Shown here piece by piece: positions 6,652 to 8,025 of a stretch of 8,025 bases of DNA. The notes under the pieces were generated by a model that saw nothing but the letters and a program-made list of their open reading frames with translations, was not told where the DNA came from and ran no database searches. The position numbers and the translations under genes were made by a program. Positions within the stretch are counted from its first letter, which is position 1. Each line of letters starts with the position of its first letter. This DNA comes from Halobacteriales archaeon QH_8_67_36 (lineage in GTDB: Archaea; Halobacteriota; Halobacteria; Halobacteriales; Haloarculaceae), in assembly GCA_003021755.1 (NCBI GenBank), contig PXQZ01000005.1, positions 1 to 8,025 of the forward strand, written 5' to 3'.

Positions 6652-6858
6652 ACATTTGTTATCCAATAGTTCTGGCGGGTGATCGTCGCGCTCGCGCTCG
6701 TAGTTGCGACGGCCGAACGCCCCCGATGACGGTGTCGAGCAAAATCGGCCTGGTTGAAATCTAATGTCTGTAGGATATGTATTGTATTCCGAATATGCAT
6801 CTCCGGACGGGAGCCGTCCCGAACAGCGCGGCCGCGTTCCTCGTCACCGCTCGGAACC
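6646..6858. other. gene-poor spacer with an AT-rich island
   Basis: This spacer separates the stop of the methyltransferase at 6859 from the ZIP-like gene. Positions about 6748-6803 are strikingly AT-rich against the GC-rich surroundings and contain repeated TATG/ATATG-like words. Positions 6646-6720, read on the minus strand, contain a short acidic and basic peptide (RRNYERERDDHPPELL) before a TAA at 6648-6646. Its first half has GC-ending codons like a real gene, but it has no start and no recognised relative, so it may be a decayed gene end or chance. Confidence 0.4.
6805..6819 (-). terminator. possible terminator hairpin of the methyltransferase at 6859-7521
   Basis: GGACGG and CCGTCC form a perfect six-base-pair stem with a three-base loop, 40 bases past the methyltransferase stop. 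On the minus strand it is followed directly by the AT-rich island. There is no strong T run, so the call is tentative. Confidence 0.3.
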
Positions 6859-7521
6859 TCACGCCGGCCGGGCCTCGATAATCGTGACCACTCCGAGCAA
6901 GAGCGTCTCGCTCTCGATAACGGTCAGGTCGGTTCCCTCGAAGTGAGCGAGCGGATCCTGAGTCCACCGGCAGCCATGTTGCTCGTAGTGGGCGTCGGCG
7001 CGCCAGTCCTGGTATCGTCCGACGAGTTCGACGCCGCTACGGCCGTGTTCGAGCAGCAACACCCGACCGTCGGGCCGACAGACGCGCGCCATCTCGTCGA
7101 GCGCGGCGACCGGGTCGGGGAACGTACACGTCGAGAGGGCGGAGACGACCGTATCGAAGCTGTCGTCGGGGAACTGTAGCTCCTGGGCGTCCATCCGGTA
7201 CACCGTCCCGCCCCGGCGGAGCCGTTCGAGTTCGGCCCGCGCCGCCTCGACCATCTCGTCGCTGATATCGACCCCGACTAGCTGGGCGGTGGGTGGCAGA
7301 TACCGGATGTTTGTCCCCGTCCCGCAGGCGACGTCGAGGACCCGGCCGCTCGCGTCGCCGAACGCTCGCTTCCGGAGCGGGCCGCTGAACAGGTGGTTGG
7401 CCCGCCCCCAGCGTTCGTACCGGTCGGCCAGCTCGTCGTAGAGTGTGGCGATATCGTCGCCGGACATGGCGCGGTCGACTGCGTGGCTGTCCGACGGTGT
7501 GGAAGGGTTGTCTGCGGACAT
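6859..7521 (-). CDS. class I SAM-dependent methyltransferase, METTL7/UbiE-like
   Basis: The 220-residue protein begins MSADNPSTPSDSH at the ATG 7521-7519. A longer open frame upstream is basic, Arg- and Pro-rich and lacks haloarchaeal character, so it was rejected. Motif I VLDVACGTGTNI is at 61-72, the acidic motif VGVDISDEM at 82-90 and Asp111 in YRMDAQ; FPDDSFDTVVSALSTCTFPDP (117-137) gives motif II and the following loop. Motif III RPDGRVLLLEHG (149-160) is followed by a GC-containing segment (QHGCRW, 181-186). The order C-T-F-P-D-P, RPDGRVLLLEHG and a later Gly-Cys resembles METTL7-type methyltransferases, which act on small lipophilic or thiol substrates; UbiE-like quinone methylation is an alternative. 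No substrate can be assigned. The protein has no membrane anchor. It has its own TATA box about 40 bases upstream and is likely monocistronic. Confidence 0.9.
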   Translation of the reverse strand: MSADNPSTPSDSHAVDRAMSGDDIATLYDELADRYERWGRANHLFSGPLRKRAFGDASGRVLDVACGTGTNIRYLPPTAQLVGVDISDEMVEAARAELERLRRGGTVYRMDAQELQFPDDSFDTVVSALSTCTFPDPVAALDEMARVCRPDGRVLLLEHGRSGVELVGRYQDWRADAHYEQHGCRWTQDPLAHFEGTDLTVIESETLLLGVVTIIEARPA

Positions 7522-7529
7522 CGTCGCAC

Positions 7530-7724
7530 GTGTTGCCCGTTCCTCCGTCCACTGGCGGCTTATATCCTGCCCCGGCCGAGACGGACGTATTTCGGGCGCT
7601 CGAACTGGCGGACGGACATCTCGACGAGGCCGAAGAGCTGCTGTGGACGGCCGCGACGGAGGGCAGCGCCAACGACGTGAGCGCGCCGATAGAGGAACTG
7701 ACACGGGACGTGTGGGACCTATAG
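7530..7724 (+). CDS. short acidic reading frame, start uncertain, possibly a remnant
   Basis: From about 7572 to the TAG at 7722-7724 the plus strand encodes a strongly haloarchaeal-looking peptide: PAETDVFRALELADG, then HLDEAEELLWTAATEG and finally SAPIEELTRDVWDL. It is acidic, helical and has GC-ending codons, unlike the arginine-rich antisense frames elsewhere. No ATG precedes it in frame outside the divergent methyltransferase gene. The nearest starts are GTG 7530 and TTG 7533, which would give 64 or 65 residues, but codons between 7536 and 7571 (CCT, TTA, TAT) look non-coding and cover the methyltransferase promoter. It is therefore either a small gene with an unusual start or the surviving C-terminus of a lost gene. 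I do not recognise a family; two helices around an LDEAEELL heptad-like stretch are all that can be seen. Confidence 0.42.
   Translation: MLPVPPSTGGLYPAPAETDVFRALELADGHLDEAEELLWTAATEGSANDVSAPIEELTRDVWDL
7559..7567 (-). promoter_or_regulatory. TATA box for the methyltransferase at 6859-7521
   Basis: On the minus strand GGATATAAG is centred about 42 bases before the ATG at 7521, implying a start of transcription near 7535 and a leader of roughly 15 bases. The motif is close to the haloarchaeal consensus and is the best TATA box in the window. Because its core reads TTATAT on the other strand it might also serve the plus-strand frame ending at 7724, but no start codon sits where a leaderless message would begin. 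Confidence 0.6.
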
Positions 7725-8025
7725 ACCCGACTGGAAGTGCTCAATAAGGCGTTCGATACGTATGGGGTCGGTGTACCAGTACGCCCACAGAATCAGGACG
7801 CCCTGGAGCGGCAGGCGCCCCCAGCGAACGGCCGCGGCGGGGTCGCCCCCACCGGGCATCCCCTGAACGACGACCCCGCTGGTCGCCATGTAGACGTTTG
7901 CCGGGAAGATCGCGACCAGCAGCGCAATCGTCGCCCACGCCGCGTACGGTCGCGTCCCCGGCCACAGGAGCCCCAGTCCCACGACCATCTCGGCGACGCC
8001 GGAGAGATACACCAGCGCGAGCGGC
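7719..8025 (-). CDS. DoxX-like membrane protein, 5' end outside the window
   Basis: The visible part is about 101 residues ending in TAG at 7721-7719. The frame stays open to the right edge, and a GTG at 8012 is an internal Val in PLALVYLSGVAEMVVG, so the start lies beyond the window. Hydrophobic segments GVAEMVVGLGLLWPG, AAWATIALLVAIFPANVYMA and LQGVLILWAYWY form the last three helices of a DoxX/DoxX-like four-helix membrane protein. The FPANxYM motif and the charged region after it (here GMPGGGDPAAAVRWGRLPLQ) are typical of this group. DoxX proteins were named after a thiosulfate:quinone oxidoreductase subunit, but most haloarchaeal relatives have no tested role. The short cytosolic tail is IRIERLIEHFQSGL. 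The gene converges on the plus-strand acidic frame with overlapping stop codons. Confidence 0.82.
   Translation of the reverse strand, partial: PLALVYLSGVAEMVVGLGLLWPGTRPYAAWATIALLVAIFPANVYMATSGVVVQGMPGGGDPAAAVRWGRLPLQGVLILWAYWYTDPIRIERLIEHFQSGL

Noticed and set aside
7522..7704. 61-residue N-terminal extension of the methyltransferase
   Set aside because: The extension is Arg/Pro-rich, crosses the clear TATA box at 7559-7567 and has no methyltransferase resemblance.
1..8025. CRISPR array, transposase, toxin-antitoxin or defence cluster
   Set aside because: No regularly spaced direct repeats and no protein with such motifs in either strand; the genes are typical chromosomal ones.

Overview
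The window looks like ordinary chromosome of a halophilic archaeon, probably a Haloarcula-like member of the Halobacteria. The evidence is a high G+C content with GC-biased third positions, very acidic proteins rich in Asp, Glu, Ala and Val, and TATA-like boxes about 25 bases before start codons, the usual layout of leaderless haloarchaeal transcripts. Genus-level placement is an impression, not a measurement.

Left part (1-2735). A 40-codon C-terminal remnant of an SLC13/DASS-type anion permease (59-181, minus) abuts the stop of a small unrecognised acidic protein (181-504, minus). The latter lies 62 bases downstream of a large archaeal Ski2-like RNA helicase with a four-cysteine zinc finger (567-2651, minus). 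The helicase diverges from the next gene across an 84-base spacer holding a TATA-like box for each direction.

Middle part (2736-5685). A site-2-protease-type M50 intramembrane metallopeptidase with a tandem CBS module (2736-3917, plus) is followed by a 289-base spacer. That spacer holds nested inverted repeats and a hairpin ending in a T run (4008-4144), which could be a small mobile element or a structured RNA. Next is an eIF2B/MtnA-fold protein (4207-5058, plus) whose usual isomerase Cys and Asp are replaced. It converges, with a 9-base gap, on a class I SAM methyltransferase (5068-5685, minus).

Right part (5686-8025). A ZIP-like membrane protein with altered metal-site motifs (5824-6576, minus), a second SAM methyltransferase resembling the METTL7/UbiE group (6859-7521, minus), a short acidic plus-strand reading frame without a convincing start (about 7530-7724), and the 3' part of a DoxX-like membrane protein running off the right edge (7719-8025, minus).

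The genes do not form one obvious pathway. They look like independent housekeeping or conserved haloarchaeal units, each mostly with its own promoter: RNA turnover (helicase), intramembrane proteolysis (M50-CBS), an eIF2B-like regulator or enzyme, two methyltransferases and two small membrane proteins. I saw no CRISPR array, rRNA or tRNA, no transposase gene and no recognisable defence system. The items most worth a second look are the spacer element at 4008-4144, the permease remnant and its junction, and the loss of catalytic or metal-site residues in the eIF2B-like and ZIP-like proteins.
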